Positions 54,774 to 63,027 of a stretch of 64,000 nt of DNA are shown here, one piece after another. Location of the stretch: NCBI RefSeq assembly GCF_024499015.1, contig NZ_CP098604.1:558001-622000 (forward strand), written 5' to 3'. A model generated the notes under the pieces. The model did not search any database. It saw only the letters and a program-made list of their open reading frames with translations, and was not told the DNA's origin. Origin of the DNA: Xanthomonas hortorum pv. pelargonii (GTDB lineage Bacteria > Pseudomonadota > Gammaproteobacteria > Xanthomonadales > Xanthomonadaceae). Every line of letters begins with the position of its first letter. Within the stretch, counting starts at the first letter, position 1. A program made the position numbers and the translations under genes.

Positions 54774-55099
54774 GCGAGACCTGGACCTTCGTCTGCGCCA
54801 GCGAGGCGCTGCTGCCCGGCGAGTTGCAGACCGTCTGGGACGAGGTGACCGACGCCCCGATCGTAGTCTTCAACCTCGACGGCGAGCTATATGCGCTGGA
54901 AGACCGCTGCAGCCACGAAGATTACGAGCTGTCGCCCGGGACGTTCGACCCGGCGGCCGGCACCATCGAATGCCTGCTGCACAGCGCCCGCTTCGATATC
55001 CGCGACGGCCGCCCGCTGTGCGCGCCAGCCTATACCGCCGTGCCCAAGTTTCCGGTCAAGCGCGAACACGGCGGCATCTGGGCACGCGACGACCGCTGA
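54770..55099 (+). CDS. Rieske [2Fe-2S] ferredoxin-like protein
   Basis: A 109-residue soluble Rieske protein. Ligands are in LEDRCSHEDYELSPG (CxH, about residues 46-48) and IECLLHSARFDIRDGRP (CxxH, about 67-70), spaced as in the dioxygenase ferredoxins such as NirD/BphF-type. The GTG start overlaps the GNAT stop (GTGA), so it is in the same transcript, just after the suf operon. It probably carries electrons to an enzyme elsewhere. Confidence 0.92.
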   Translation: MSETWTFVCASEALLPGELQTVWDEVTDAPIVVFNLDGELYALEDRCSHEDYELSPGTFDPAAGTIECLLHSARFDIRDGRPLCAPAYTAVPKFPVKREHGGIWARDDR

Positions 55100-55201
55100 C
55101 AGCGGTGAAATCAGTGAGTGCGGCAGGTCGGCTGTGGCTGTGATCGTGGCCGTGGCTTTGGCCGTAGAAGCCAAGGTCAAAAAGCCTAGTGAGTCGAGCG
55201 C

Positions 55202-55304
55202 GCGGTGCCCTTGCCGCTCGCAGGACACGCCGTGAATCCATCCCTGGAGGCTCGGTGGCGGCATCCATGCCGCCACATGGTCCCGCAAGCGGCGAGGACA
55301 CCGC
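55202..55304. repeat. Palindromic intergenic element, copy 3
   Basis: A 103-bp element with 25-bp imperfect terminal inverted arms (55202-55226 and 55280-55304). The core GGCGGCATCCATGCCGCC and CCTGGAGGC match copy 2 in inverted orientation. Mismatches between the two arms suggest it is older than copy 2. Confidence 0.8.
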
Positions 55305-55362
55305 ACCAGAAGTCAGTCGGTTGCTTTGTTGAAAACCATGCACACAGACCAACTCGACTGGT

Positions 55363-55464
55363 CCTTGCCCGCCCACCGTCGCGGGACCTTATGCGGCATG
55401 GATGCCGCGTAAGAGCTTACAAGGACGTACTTGCAGCGTGTCCCGCGATGGTGGGTGGGCAAGG
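55363..55464. repeat. Palindromic intergenic element, copy 4
   Basis: A 102-bp element, arms at 55363-55387 and 55440-55464, inner GCGGCATGGATGCCGC and core CAAGGACGTACTTGCAGCGTGTCCCGC. It corresponds to copy 1 at 5.4 kb in reverse orientation. Confidence 0.8.
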
Positions 55465-55520
55465 GCCCTGCAGCCAAGTCGCAGATCAGCTGCTAATGCG
55501 GCAGTCATCGCTGCTACACG

Positions 55521-55564
55521 AACGTACTCGCGGCATGTCCCGCGATGGTGGGCGGGCAAGGGCC
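55521..55564. repeat. Partial copy of the palindromic element
   Basis: Only the right arm and the edge of the core (GAACGTACTCGCGGCATGTCC, then the arm) are present. It is a truncated copy. Confidence 0.7.
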
Positions 55565-55612
55565 CTGCAGCGAAGTGGCAGATTAGCGGCAAGCAGACAG
55601 GCGTGAAGTAGG

Positions 55613-55645
55613 TTGGTCCGCCAATTGTAGTTTGGTCCGCCAATT
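55613..55645. repeat. 14-bp direct repeat upstream of the receptor gene
   Basis: TTGGTCCGCCAATT occurs exactly twice, at 55613-55626 and 55632-55645, a 19-base period (near two helix turns). It could be a regulator site for the downstream iron genes, about 370 bases before the start. Confidence 0.6.
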
Positions 55646-55730
55646 CAAATAGCGCACAAACCTTTCTGCCACAACGCTTCAGGCAGTGGGAACCACCGCG
55701 CGACGTCGGCCGACGACAAAGATTGCAAAG

Positions 55731-55749
55731 AAGAATGATTTGCATTTAA
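55731..55749 (+). promoter_or_regulatory. Candidate Fur box of the iron cassette
   Basis: AAGAATGATTTGCATTTAA matches 11 of 19 positions of the Fur consensus, with the conserved AATGAT...CATT core. It lies in AT-rich DNA 266 bases before the receptor start, ahead of a probable long leader. Confidence 0.4.
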
Positions 55750-56014
55750 GATCGCAGCCCTTCAGGCTTTCTTAACAACTGGCCTGCCCTGCGATCCCAT
55801 GCGCCCAGCTCTGTCAGACCGTTTTCTCCTGCGTTCGCCCCGCCTGCGCCCTTCCGCGCGGCGCCTTGACGTGTGCGACATCGGGTCATGCCAGCACATC
55901 GCATCGGGCTAGCCGGCGCGCACTGTCGATCCACCTTTTTCAATCCTCACCCCATCCCCGCATCCGCCGAGCCATCGCCACGCCGGAGCCTCGCTTCCCT
56001 CTTCGAGACGCCTC

Positions 56015-58333
56015 ATGACTCCCAGGATTTCCCCGCTCACCTCGGCCGTGCTGCTGACGCTGTCCGCTCCTGCCTTCGCCCAGCCCGGCGATGCGCCGGC
56101 GCCTCCGGGCGCGGTGGATCTGGATGCCATCCGGGTGCAGCAGGAACGTGCGCAGAAGCCGTCCTCGCCCAAGTACACCGAGGCCCTGCGCGACACGCCG
56201 CAGACGATCACTGTGGTCACCAAGCAGACCATGGACCAGCAGAACCTGCTGTCGCTGCGCGACGTGCTCAGCACCCTGCCCGGCATCACCTTCGGCGCGG
56301 GCGAAGGCGGCGGCGGCTATGGCGACAGCATCAACCTGCGCGGCTTCACCGCCAGCAGCGACATCACCACCGATGGCGTGCGCGACAGCGCGCAGTACAG
56401 CCGCAGCGACACCTTCAACCTGGAAGCGGTGGAGCTGATCAACGGCGCCAACTCCGCCATGTCCGGCGCCGGTTCGGTCGGCGGCAACATCAATCTGGTC
56501 ACCAAGACCGCCGGCCAGGGCGACTTCACCAATGTCGTGGTCGGTGGCGGCAGCGACCGCTACGGCCGGCTCACCGCCGACAGCAATTACGACTTCGAAA
56601 ACGGCACCGCCGTGCGCTTGAACGCGATGGGCCACACCCAGGACGTGCCGGGCCGCGATGAAGAATTCCGTCACCGCTGGGGCTTTGCGCCGTCGGTCGC
56701 GTTCGGTCTGGGCTCGGATACGCGCTTTACGCTGAGCTACCTGCACCAGCACGACAACAACCTGCCGCAGTACGGGGTGCCGTTCGCGCTGAGCCCGTTC
56801 AACAACGGTCCGCTGCCGGGCGTGGACCGCGAGACCTACTACGGCTACCGCAACGTGGCGCGTCAGGAGATCGACGTGGACATGCTGACCGGCGTGCTGG
56901 AAATGGACTTCGACGACAACGTCAAACTGCGCAGCCTGGCGCGCGTGCAGCGCGTGGATCAGACCACCAGCGCGACTGCGCCGGAAGGCACCTGGTGCCT
57001 GCCCAACAACACCAACGCCTACACCGGCCGCGCCTGCGTCGGCCAGCCACCGGCCACCTGGAACCCCAACAGCGGCCCGCGCGGCCTGGTGCGCGAGACC
57101 GAAAATTTCATCGCGCACAGCCAGACCGACCTGACCGCCACCCCGCATACCGGCGCGATCGAGCATCGCCTGGTTGCAGGCATCGCCTTCAGCAAGGAAG
57201 ACTTCGAACTCAATAGCGGTTCGATCTTCCGCAACGCCGATGGCTCCACCACCGGCATCACCTATCCGCTGCAGTCGTTCGACAATCCGTACAACATCTG
57301 GACCGGCCCGCAGAACTACTTCCGCACCGGTCGCAGCAAAGGCAGCCTGACCAATCAGGCGGTGTATCTGTTCGACACGCTGCAGTTCAACGAGCAGTGG
57401 ATGCTCAACCTGGGCGGCCGCTACGAGCACAACGAAGGCGACAGCACCACCTACACCGTCAACGCCGCCGGCAATGTCACTGGTGTGACCCCGGGCTTCC
57501 CGGCCGGCAGCGAAGAGGACCTGTTCTCGTATCGCGCCGGTCTGGTGTTCAAGCCGGTCGAGAACGCCAGCCTGTATCTGTCTTACGCCAACAGCAAGAC
57601 GCCGTCCAAGGCCTCGGTCAACGGCTCGTGCACGCCGATCGCCACCGCCACGGCGGGCGCCAATTGCAATGTCGAGCCGGAAAGCGCGGTCAACATCGAA
57701 CTGGGCGGCAAGTGGGACGTGTTGAACGAGCGTCTGGCGCTCACCGCGGCGGTGTTCCGCAACGAGCGCGAAAACTACAAGGTCAACAGCGGCGACCCGC
57801 TGATCCCCGAGCAGGTGCTGGACGGCAAGGCGCGCGTGGACGGTATCGCGCTGGGCGCGGCCGGCTACCTGACCGAGCGCTGGTCGATCTTCGCCAACTA
57901 CACCTTCCTCGATAGCGAAGTGCTGCAGAGCGTGTCCAACCGCACCGAAAGCCTGACAGGCGATCCCATCGCCGGGCGCGAGCTGGTGCAGACGCCGCGC
58001 AATGCCGGCAACATCTGGACCACCTATCAGCTCAACCAATGGACCTTCGGCTACGGCGTCACCTACCAGGGTGGCTTCTATCCGAATAATTCCTCGGCGG
58101 CCGGCTACGTCAAGACCGACGATTACTGGGTGCACCGCGCGATGGTCGGCCTGCGCGTCAACGACTGGCTCAGCCTGCAGTTGAACGTCAACAACCTGTT
58201 CGACGAGGAGTACTACACCAGCATCCGCAACAACCTCACCGTCAACGCGGCAGGCACTGTCACTGCCGGCAATGGCTGGGCGCTGCCGGGCGATGGACGC
58301 TCGGCGGTGTTGAGCGCCACGTTTAGTTTCTAA
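56015..58333 (+). CDS. TonB-dependent siderophore receptor (Fiu/catecholate type)
   Basis: A 772-residue receptor: signal peptide ending AFAQPGD (about residue 23), a plug with ALRDTPQTITVVTKQTMDQQ, DVLSTLPGITFGAGEGGGGY, SINLRGFTASSDITTDGVRD and SMSGAG-type repeats, and a beta-barrel with final strand GDGRSAVLSATFSF ending in Phe. Length and plug match Fiu, which imports ferric catecholates. A candidate Fur box and a PKHD/PiuC hydroxylase gene follow the piuC-fiu arrangement. The start ATG is 56015; upstream is the repeat-rich leader. Confidence 0.95.
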   Translation: MTPRISPLTSAVLLTLSAPAFAQPGDAPAPPGAVDLDAIRVQQERAQKPSSPKYTEALRDTPQTITVVTKQTMDQQNLLSLRDVLSTLPGITFGAGEGGGGYGDSINLRGFTASSDITTDGVRDSAQYSRSDTFNLEAVELINGANSAMSGAGSVGGNINLVTKTAGQGDFTNVVVGGGSDRYGRLTADSNYDFENGTAVRLNAMGHTQDVPGRDEEFRHRWGFAPSVAFGLGSDTRFTLSYLHQHDNNLPQYGVPFALSPFNNGPLPGVDRETYYGYRNVARQEIDVDMLTGVLEMDFDDNVKLRSLARVQRVDQTTSATAPEGTWCLPNNTNAYTGRACVGQPPATWNPNSGPRGLVRETENFIAHSQTDLTATPHTGAIEHRLVAGIAFSKEDFELNSGSIFRNADGSTTGITYPLQSFDNPYNIWTGPQNYFRTGRSKGSLTNQAVYLFDTLQFNEQWMLNLGGRYEHNEGDSTTYTVNAAGNVTGVTPGFPAGSEEDLFSYRAGLVFKPVENASLYLSYANSKTPSKASVNGSCTPIATATAGANCNVEPESAVNIELGGKWDVLNERLALTAAVFRNERENYKVNSGDPLIPEQVLDGKARVDGIALGAAGYLTERWSIFANYTFLDSEVLQSVSNRTESLTGDPIAGRELVQTPRNAGNIWTTYQLNQWTFGYGVTYQGGFYPNNSSAAGYVKTDDYWVHRAMVGLRVNDWLSLQLNVNNLFDEEYYTSIRNNLTVNAAGTVTAGNGWALPGDGRSAVLSATFSF

Positions 58334-58381
58334 GCCTCCGGCACGCCGTCCGCACAGTGCGGGCGGCGTGGAGATCTGCGC

Positions 58382-59068
58382 ATGTTGCTGCCCATTCCCG
58401 ATGTCCTCACTCCCGCACAACTTACCGAGTTGCGTGCGCGGCTGGACGCGGCCGACTGGGCAGACGGCCGCATTACCGCCGGACATCAATCCGCGCAGGC
58501 CAAGGACAACGCGCAATTGCCCGAAGACAGCGCCATTGCGCGCGACGCCAGCGCGCTGGTGCTGGAGGCGCTGGCGCGCAGCAGCACGTTCTTTTCGGCG
58601 GTATTACCACGGCGCATCTATCCGCCATTGTTCAATCGCTACAGCGGCGGGCAATCGTTCGGGTATCACGTCGACAACGCGATCCGCTACGACCGCAGCC
58701 GCGGCGGCGCAGACCCTGTGCGCACCGACGTTTCCGCCACGTTGTTTCTCAGCGACCCGGACAGCTACGACGGCGGCGAGCTGGTGATCGAAGACACCTA
58801 CGGCACGCAATCGGTGAAGCTGCCGGCCGGGCACCTGGTGATCTATCCCGGCACCAGCCTGCATCGGGTGATGCCGGTGACCCGCGGCACCCGCGTGGCG
58901 TGTTTTTTCTGGACCCAAAGCATGCTGCGCGACGATGCGCAGCGCCGCCTGTTGTTCGAGCTGGATGTCTCGATCCGCCGGCTGACGCAAGATACCCCCG
59001 GTCACCCTTCACTGATCCAGCTCACCGGCGTGTATCACAACCTGTTGCGGCAATGGGCCGATGTCTGA
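58382..59068 (+). CDS. piuC: PKHD-type Fe(II)/2-oxoglutarate dioxygenase (PiuC-like)
   Basis: A 228-residue PiuC-type hydroxylase. The metal facial triad is visible as YHVDNA (H96, D98) and H161 in [16 protein letters not shown], with Arg171 region for 2-oxoglutarate. Such genes adjoin the fiu/piuA receptors in many proteobacteria and are iron-regulated; the biological substrate is unknown. It follows the receptor by 48 bases and is followed, with an eight-base overlap, by a Sel1 gene. Confidence 0.94.
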   Translation: MLLPIPDVLTPAQLTELRARLDAADWADGRITAGHQSAQAKDNAQLPEDSAIARDASALVLEALARSSTFFSAVLPRRIYPPLFNRYSGGQSFGYHVDNAIRYDRSRGGADPVRTDVSATLFLSDPDSYDGGELVIEDTYGTQSVKLPAGHLVIYPGTSLHRVMPVTRGTRVACFFWTQSMLRDDAQRRLLFELDVSIRRLTQDTPGHPSLIQLTGVYHNLLRQWADV

Positions 59069-59819
59069 GCACGCACCGGACACCGCGCAGCTGATCGACC
59101 TGCTGCGTACCCAACCCGATCAAGCGGTGGCACTGCTGCGCAAGGCCGCTGCACGCCAGGATGTGGAGGCACAGCTGCTGCTCGCGCAGATATACGCCGA
59201 AGGCCGCGGCGTCGCGGCCGATCCGGCCATGGCGATGCTGTGGTACGAAGTCGCCGCCAATGCAGGGCATGCGGAAGCGATGAATCAGCTGGGGCGTTGC
59301 CACGAACTCGGCTTCGGCACTGCGTGCAATATCGTATTGGCCGCGCTGTGGTATCGCCGCGCCGCCGAGCACGGGCTGGATTGGGGCATGTACAACCTCG
59401 CGCACCTGTACGGCTCCGGCCGTGGCGTGGCGCAGGACCACGCGCAGGCCCTGGCGCTGTATCGCAGCGCAGCCGAGCGCGGGCATGCCAAATCGATGAA
59501 CTTTCTGGCGCGTTATCTCGACCAGGGCCTGGCCTGCGATGCCGATCCAACCGCTGCGCGCGACTGGTATCGCCGCTCCGCAGAAGCAGGCGATTTCCGC
59601 GGCCAGGCCAGTTACGCCACCTTGCTGGCAGACGGTGGCGACCTCGATCAAGCCGAGCACTGGATGCGGCGTGCGATCGCAGGCGGGCATGCCGGCTTTC
59701 TGCAACAACTCACACCGCTGCTGGCAAGTGCGCGCCAGCCACGCTTGCAGGCATTGCTGAGCGAGGTCGCTGTTCGGCAATCGCTGCTGCAGGTATCCGC
59801 CGCAACGGATGCGGCCTGA
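59061..59819 (+). CDS. Sel1-repeat protein
   Basis: A 252-residue protein made of about five to six Sel1-like repeats (for example [60 protein letters not shown]), from residue ~30 to 220. There is no signal peptide, so it is probably cytoplasmic and acts as an adaptor. The same PiuC-Sel1 order is known next to fiu/piuA receptors in other proteobacteria. It overlaps piuC by eight bases. Confidence 0.9.
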   Translation: MSEHAPDTAQLIDLLRTQPDQAVALLRKAAARQDVEAQLLLAQIYAEGRGVAADPAMAMLWYEVAANAGHAEAMNQLGRCHELGFGTACNIVLAALWYRRAAEHGLDWGMYNLAHLYGSGRGVAQDHAQALALYRSAAERGHAKSMNFLARYLDQGLACDADPTAARDWYRRSAEAGDFRGQASYATLLADGGDLDQAEHWMRRAIAGGHAGFLQQLTPLLASARQPRLQALLSEVAVRQSLLQVSAATDAA

Positions 59820-59826
59820 GCGCGCC

Positions 59827-60465
59827 ATGTCGACCTCCAACGACACCATTGCCACCACCCAGCAACGCCGCGGTTTCTGGCTGCGCATGCTGCATCAGTG
59901 GCACTGGATCAGTTCGGCGCTGTGCCTGATCGGCATGCTGCTGTTTACGATCACCGGGCTGACCTTGAATCACGCCGCGCGCATCGAAGCCAGCCCTTCG
60001 ACCGAACAGCGCACGCTCACGCTGCCGCCCGCCCTGCTCAAGACCTTGGGCAACCGGCAGGACGGCAATGCACCGCTACCGCCGCGGGTGGCGCAATGGC
60101 TGGGGCGCGAACTGGATATCAGCGTCGGCACACGCAGCGGCGAATGGTCGGCCGACGAGGTGTATCTCGCGTTGCCGCGGCCTGGCGGCGATGCGTGGTT
60201 GAGCCTGGACCGCAGCACCGGCGCAATCGAGTACGAACGCACCGGACGCGGCGCAATCGCCTATCTCAACGATCTGCACAAGGGACGCAATGCCGGGCCA
60301 GCCTGGGGCTGGTTCATCGATGTGTTCGCCATCGCCTGCCTGGTGTTCTGCATCACCGGGCTGTTCCTGCTGCACCTGCATGCGCGCCAGCGCCGCGCGA
60401 CCTGGCCGCTGGTCGGCCTGGGTCTGCTGATTCCGCTGCTGCTCGCCCTGCTGTTGATCCACTGA
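59827..60465 (+). CDS. PepSY-associated membrane protein
   Basis: A 212-residue inner-membrane protein. Two main membrane regions, [21 protein letters not shown] ([19 protein letters not shown], about residues 36-55) and [20 protein letters not shown] (about 165-185) plus a C-terminal helix, flank a periplasmic domain with PepSY-type features ([35 protein letters not shown]). His at HQWHW, NHA, LHKGR and the final LLLIH could bind haem, as in PepSY/cytochrome-type ferric reductases. It lacks the usual flavinylation motif DxSTGA(T/S), having DRSTGAI. It is probably the electron carrier of the cassette. Confidence 0.85.
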   Translation: MSTSNDTIATTQQRRGFWLRMLHQWHWISSALCLIGMLLFTITGLTLNHAARIEASPSTEQRTLTLPPALLKTLGNRQDGNAPLPPRVAQWLGRELDISVGTRSGEWSADEVYLALPRPGGDAWLSLDRSTGAIEYERTGRGAIAYLNDLHKGRNAGPAWGWFIDVFAIACLVFCITGLFLLHLHARQRRATWPLVGLGLLIPLLLALLLIH

Positions 60466-60486
60466 CTTTTTCCACCGGAGACGACC

Positions 60487-61002
60487 ATGCGCGCCACCCT
60501 GACCATCGCCCTGAGCGGCCTGCTCGCCATGCCGGCGTATGCGGCCACGCTCGACATCAATGTCGAAATCCCCAAGCTCAACGTCGCCGAATATCACCGC
60601 CCCTATGTGGCGATCTGGCTGGAAGGTGCAGACCAGAAAGTCGCTGCAAATCTGGCGGTCTGGTATCAATCCAAGGACACCGCCGAAGGCCACGGCACCA
60701 AGTGGTTGCCGGATCTGCGCCAGTGGTGGCGCAAGAGCGGTCGCACGCTGGAGGTGCCGGTCGATGGCGTCACCGGCCCGACTCGTCCGGCCGGCGCGCA
60801 TGCGCTGTCGTTCTCCGATACCAAGGGTGCGTTGAAGTCGCTGCCGGCCGGCCAGTACACGCTGGTGGTGGAAGCAGCACGCGAAGTGGGCGGCCGTGAG
60901 TTGGTCAAGGTGCCGTTTACCTGGCCGGCGACGTCGTCGCAAACCGCAAAGGCCAGCGGCAGCAGCGAGCTCGGTGCCGTCAGCCTGGTCGCAAAGCCCT
61001 GA
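60487..61002 (+). CDS. DUF2271 domain exported protein
   Basis: A 171-residue protein with signal peptide (MRATLTIALSGLLAMPAYAA, cleavage near residue 20). The mature domain is the DUF2271 beta-fold: DINVEIPKLNVAEYHRPYVA, WLPDLRQWWRKSGRT and PAGQYTLVVEAAREVGGREL. The family occurs next to PepSY, DUF4198 and ApbE genes in iron-related clusters; its role is not established, but a metal- or flavin-protein partner in the periplasm is likely. It starts 21 bases after the PepSY stop. Confidence 0.9.
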   Translation: MRATLTIALSGLLAMPAYAATLDINVEIPKLNVAEYHRPYVAIWLEGADQKVAANLAVWYQSKDTAEGHGTKWLPDLRQWWRKSGRTLEVPVDGVTGPTRPAGAHALSFSDTKGALKSLPAGQYTLVVEAAREVGGRELVKVPFTWPATSSQTAKASGSSELGAVSLVAKP

Positions 61003-61208
61003 GCGTTGCGCCGGCTGTCGGCCGCTGCACACAACGTGCACAGCAAGCACCGGCGCAGATGCGCATTGCATTGCATCGCTTCACTAAACACACATCGCTT
61101 CCCACGCATCCACGCAGCGCCACACCCTCGCGCTGATCAGACACGTGATTCACCGTCCTCATCGTCCTTCAAGGAGTTGTCGCGAAACGTTCTCTCGTCC
61201 TGATCGCC

Positions 61209-61985
61209 ATGCTCGCCGCACTGCCGGTCAGTGCACTCGCCCACAAGGCCTGGTTGCTGCCGTCGCAGACCGTCATCGCCGGTGAAGCGCCGTGGATCAC
61301 GGTGGATGCAGCCGTCTCCAACGACCTGTTCTACTTCAATCACGTGCCGCTGCGCCTGGATAACTTGAGCATCACCGCGCCGGATGGCAGCGCGCTCAAG
61401 CCGGAAAATCCGGCCACTGGCAAGTACCGCAGCGTGTTCGATCTGCAACTCACCCAGCCCGGCACCTACAAGCTCAGCATCGTCAACGCCGGCCTGTTCG
61501 CCAACTGGAAAGAAGACGGCAAGCCCAAGCGCTGGCGCGGCGACGAAGCCCGCTTCGCCACCGAGGTGCCGAAAAACGCGCAGGATTTGCAGGTCTCGCA
61601 GTCCTTCAATCGCGTGGAAACCTTCGTCACCCGCGGTGCGCCCACCACCACGGTCTTCAAGCCCAGCGGCAAGGGCATCGAGTTGATCCCGGTGACCCAT
61701 CCCAACGATCTGGTCGTCGGCGAGGCGGCGCAGTTCACGCTGCAACTGGATGGCAAGCCGGCAGCCGGGCTGGAGATCGACATCGTGCGCGGCGGCACCC
61801 GCTATCGCGATGCGCAGAACGAGATCAAGCTGAAGACCGATGCCAAGGGCGGCTTCAGCGTGACCTGGCCGGAAGCCGGTATGTACTGGCTGGAAACCAC
61901 TACCGAAGACAAGAAAACCTCGCTCCCGCAAGCCAAGCAGCGTCGTCTGGGTTACGTCGCCACACTGGAAGTGCTGCCGCAGTAA
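61209..61985 (+). CDS. DUF4198 domain exported protein, start codon uncertain
   Basis: At least 258 residues. The N-terminus [20 protein letters not shown] is only the end of a signal peptide. In-frame codons upstream read AKRSLVLIA, the usual basic start of one, and AAGGAG lies at 61171-61176, 5 bases before the codon GCG at 61182, but that codon is not ATG, GTG or TTG. The next start in frame is ATG 61209. The mature domain (DUF4198, NikM-like) has [40 protein letters not shown] and [20 protein letters not shown]. It is likely a metal-binding or transport-related periplasmic protein. Confidence 0.85.
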   Translation: MLAALPVSALAHKAWLLPSQTVIAGEAPWITVDAAVSNDLFYFNHVPLRLDNLSITAPDGSALKPENPATGKYRSVFDLQLTQPGTYKLSIVNAGLFANWKEDGKPKRWRGDEARFATEVPKNAQDLQVSQSFNRVETFVTRGAPTTTVFKPSGKGIELIPVTHPNDLVVGEAAQFTLQLDGKPAAGLEIDIVRGGTRYRDAQNEIKLKTDAKGGFSVTWPEAGMYWLETTTEDKKTSLPQAKQRRLGYVATLEVLPQ

Positions 61986-62052
61986 TCCGCACGCATGCGG
62001 CAGGATTGCACGCAGCGTGCATCCTGCCGCACTGCCTTCATAAGATTTCTCC

Positions 62053-63027
62053 ATGCCTGCATCGTCTTCCGCCGACCACGCCATCGCCACTCTCGGCGGC
62101 CGCAGTATGGGCACCACCTGGAGCGTGAAGCTGATCGCGCCGCGCGGGCGCGACCTGCACCCGTTGCATGCCTGCATCCAGGCCGCGCTCGATCGGGTGG
62201 TCGCGCAGATGAGCACCTGGGAAGCGGATTCGGACATCAGCCGCTACAACCGCGCTGCCGCTGGTCAGTGGCAGACCCTACCTGATGAATTTCATGCAGT
62301 GCTGAGCGCAGCACTGCAGATCGCACAAGCCAGCGAGGGTGCCTTCGACCCCACAGTCGGCCCGATGGTCGAGCTATGGGGCTTCGGTGCCTCGGGCGTG
62401 CGACGGCAGGTGCCTGCAGCCGATCAGATCGCCTTGGCCAGCGCACGCTGCGGCTGGCAACGTGTGCAACTGGACGGCATGCGCGTGCTGCAGCCTGGCG
62501 CACTGGCGCTGGATCTATCCGGCATTGCAAAGGGATTCGGTGTGGACTGCGTGCATCGCGCGCTGCTGCAGGTCGGCATCGACAGTGCATTGATCGAAGT
62601 CGGCGGCGAACTGTTCGGCTATGGATGCAAGCCCGATGGCAGTGCGTGGCGCGTGCTGGTCGAATCCGCACCCGACGAAGACGCCGGTGCTGCATTGCCG
62701 CCACGTGTGCTGTCGCTGGACGGACTGGCGGTCGCCACGTCCGGCGATCGTTGGCACCGCTTCGATGCCGGCGGCATCCGCTATGCGCACACCTTCGACC
62801 CACGCATCGGCGCGCCCGTTCCGCATGCGCCCGCAGCAGTCACCGTGCTCGCACGCAATGCGATGCAGGCCGATGCCTGGGCCACTGCGATGACCGTGCT
62901 TGGCGTCGATGCCGGTCTTGCCTATGCACGCACTGCAACGTTGGCCGTGCGTTTTCTTACACGCAAGGACGGCGTTCTGCTTGAATCCATGAGTCCGGCC
63001 TTCGAGCAACAGTTGGCTGCGTCATGA
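62053..63027 (+). CDS. apbE: ApbE-type FAD:protein FMN transferase
   Basis: A 324-residue ApbE. Key blocks are GRSMGTTWSVKL, AFDPTVGPMVELWGFGASGV, LDLSGIAKGFGVDCVHRALL, ALIEVGGELFGYG and VATSGDRWHRF, and the C-terminal DPRIGAPVPHAPAAVTVLARNAMQADAWATAM. It transfers FMN from FAD to a Ser/Thr of a partner. Unusually it has no signal peptide or lipobox: an in-frame stop (TAA 62041-62043) precedes the only start, so this copy is predicted to be cytoplasmic. It overlaps the reductase gene by four bases. Confidence 0.95.
   Translation: MPASSSADHAIATLGGRSMGTTWSVKLIAPRGRDLHPLHACIQAALDRVVAQMSTWEADSDISRYNRAAAGQWQTLPDEFHAVLSAALQIAQASEGAFDPTVGPMVELWGFGASGVRRQVPAADQIALASARCGWQRVQLDGMRVLQPGALALDLSGIAKGFGVDCVHRALLQVGIDSALIEVGGELFGYGCKPDGSAWRVLVESAPDEDAGAALPPRVLSLDGLAVATSGDRWHRFDAGGIRYAHTFDPRIGAPVPHAPAAVTVLARNAMQADAWATAMTVLGVDAGLAYARTATLAVRFLTRKDGVLLESMSPAFEQQLAAS

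Larger units (their letters stand above)
55100..56014. other. 915-base non-coding region with palindromic repeats and a receptor leader
   Basis: Two full and one partial copies of the palindromic element, a 14-bp direct repeat, and a possible Fur box (each listed) lie here, followed by the leader of the Fiu-like receptor gene. Frames across it are made of repeat arms and are not taken as genes. Confidence 0.8.

Noticed and set aside
55205..55606. 133-residue plus-strand frame in the second repeat block
   Set aside because: It is built from the palindromic elements and contains the same RPPSRDLMRHGCRVRAY peptide as at 5.4 kb, which comes from the repeat.
55940..58516. 858-residue minus-strand frame across the Fiu-like receptor
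   Set aside because: It is the antisense shadow of a long, high-GC receptor gene; composition is dominated by Ala/Val/Arg/Gly and no domain is visible.
60137..60240. Covalent FMN acceptor site in the PepSY protein
   Set aside because: The stretch [11 protein letters not shown] resembles DxxSTGA(T/S) but the last residue is Ile, which is not able to carry FMN; it is better explained as a PepSY strand motif.
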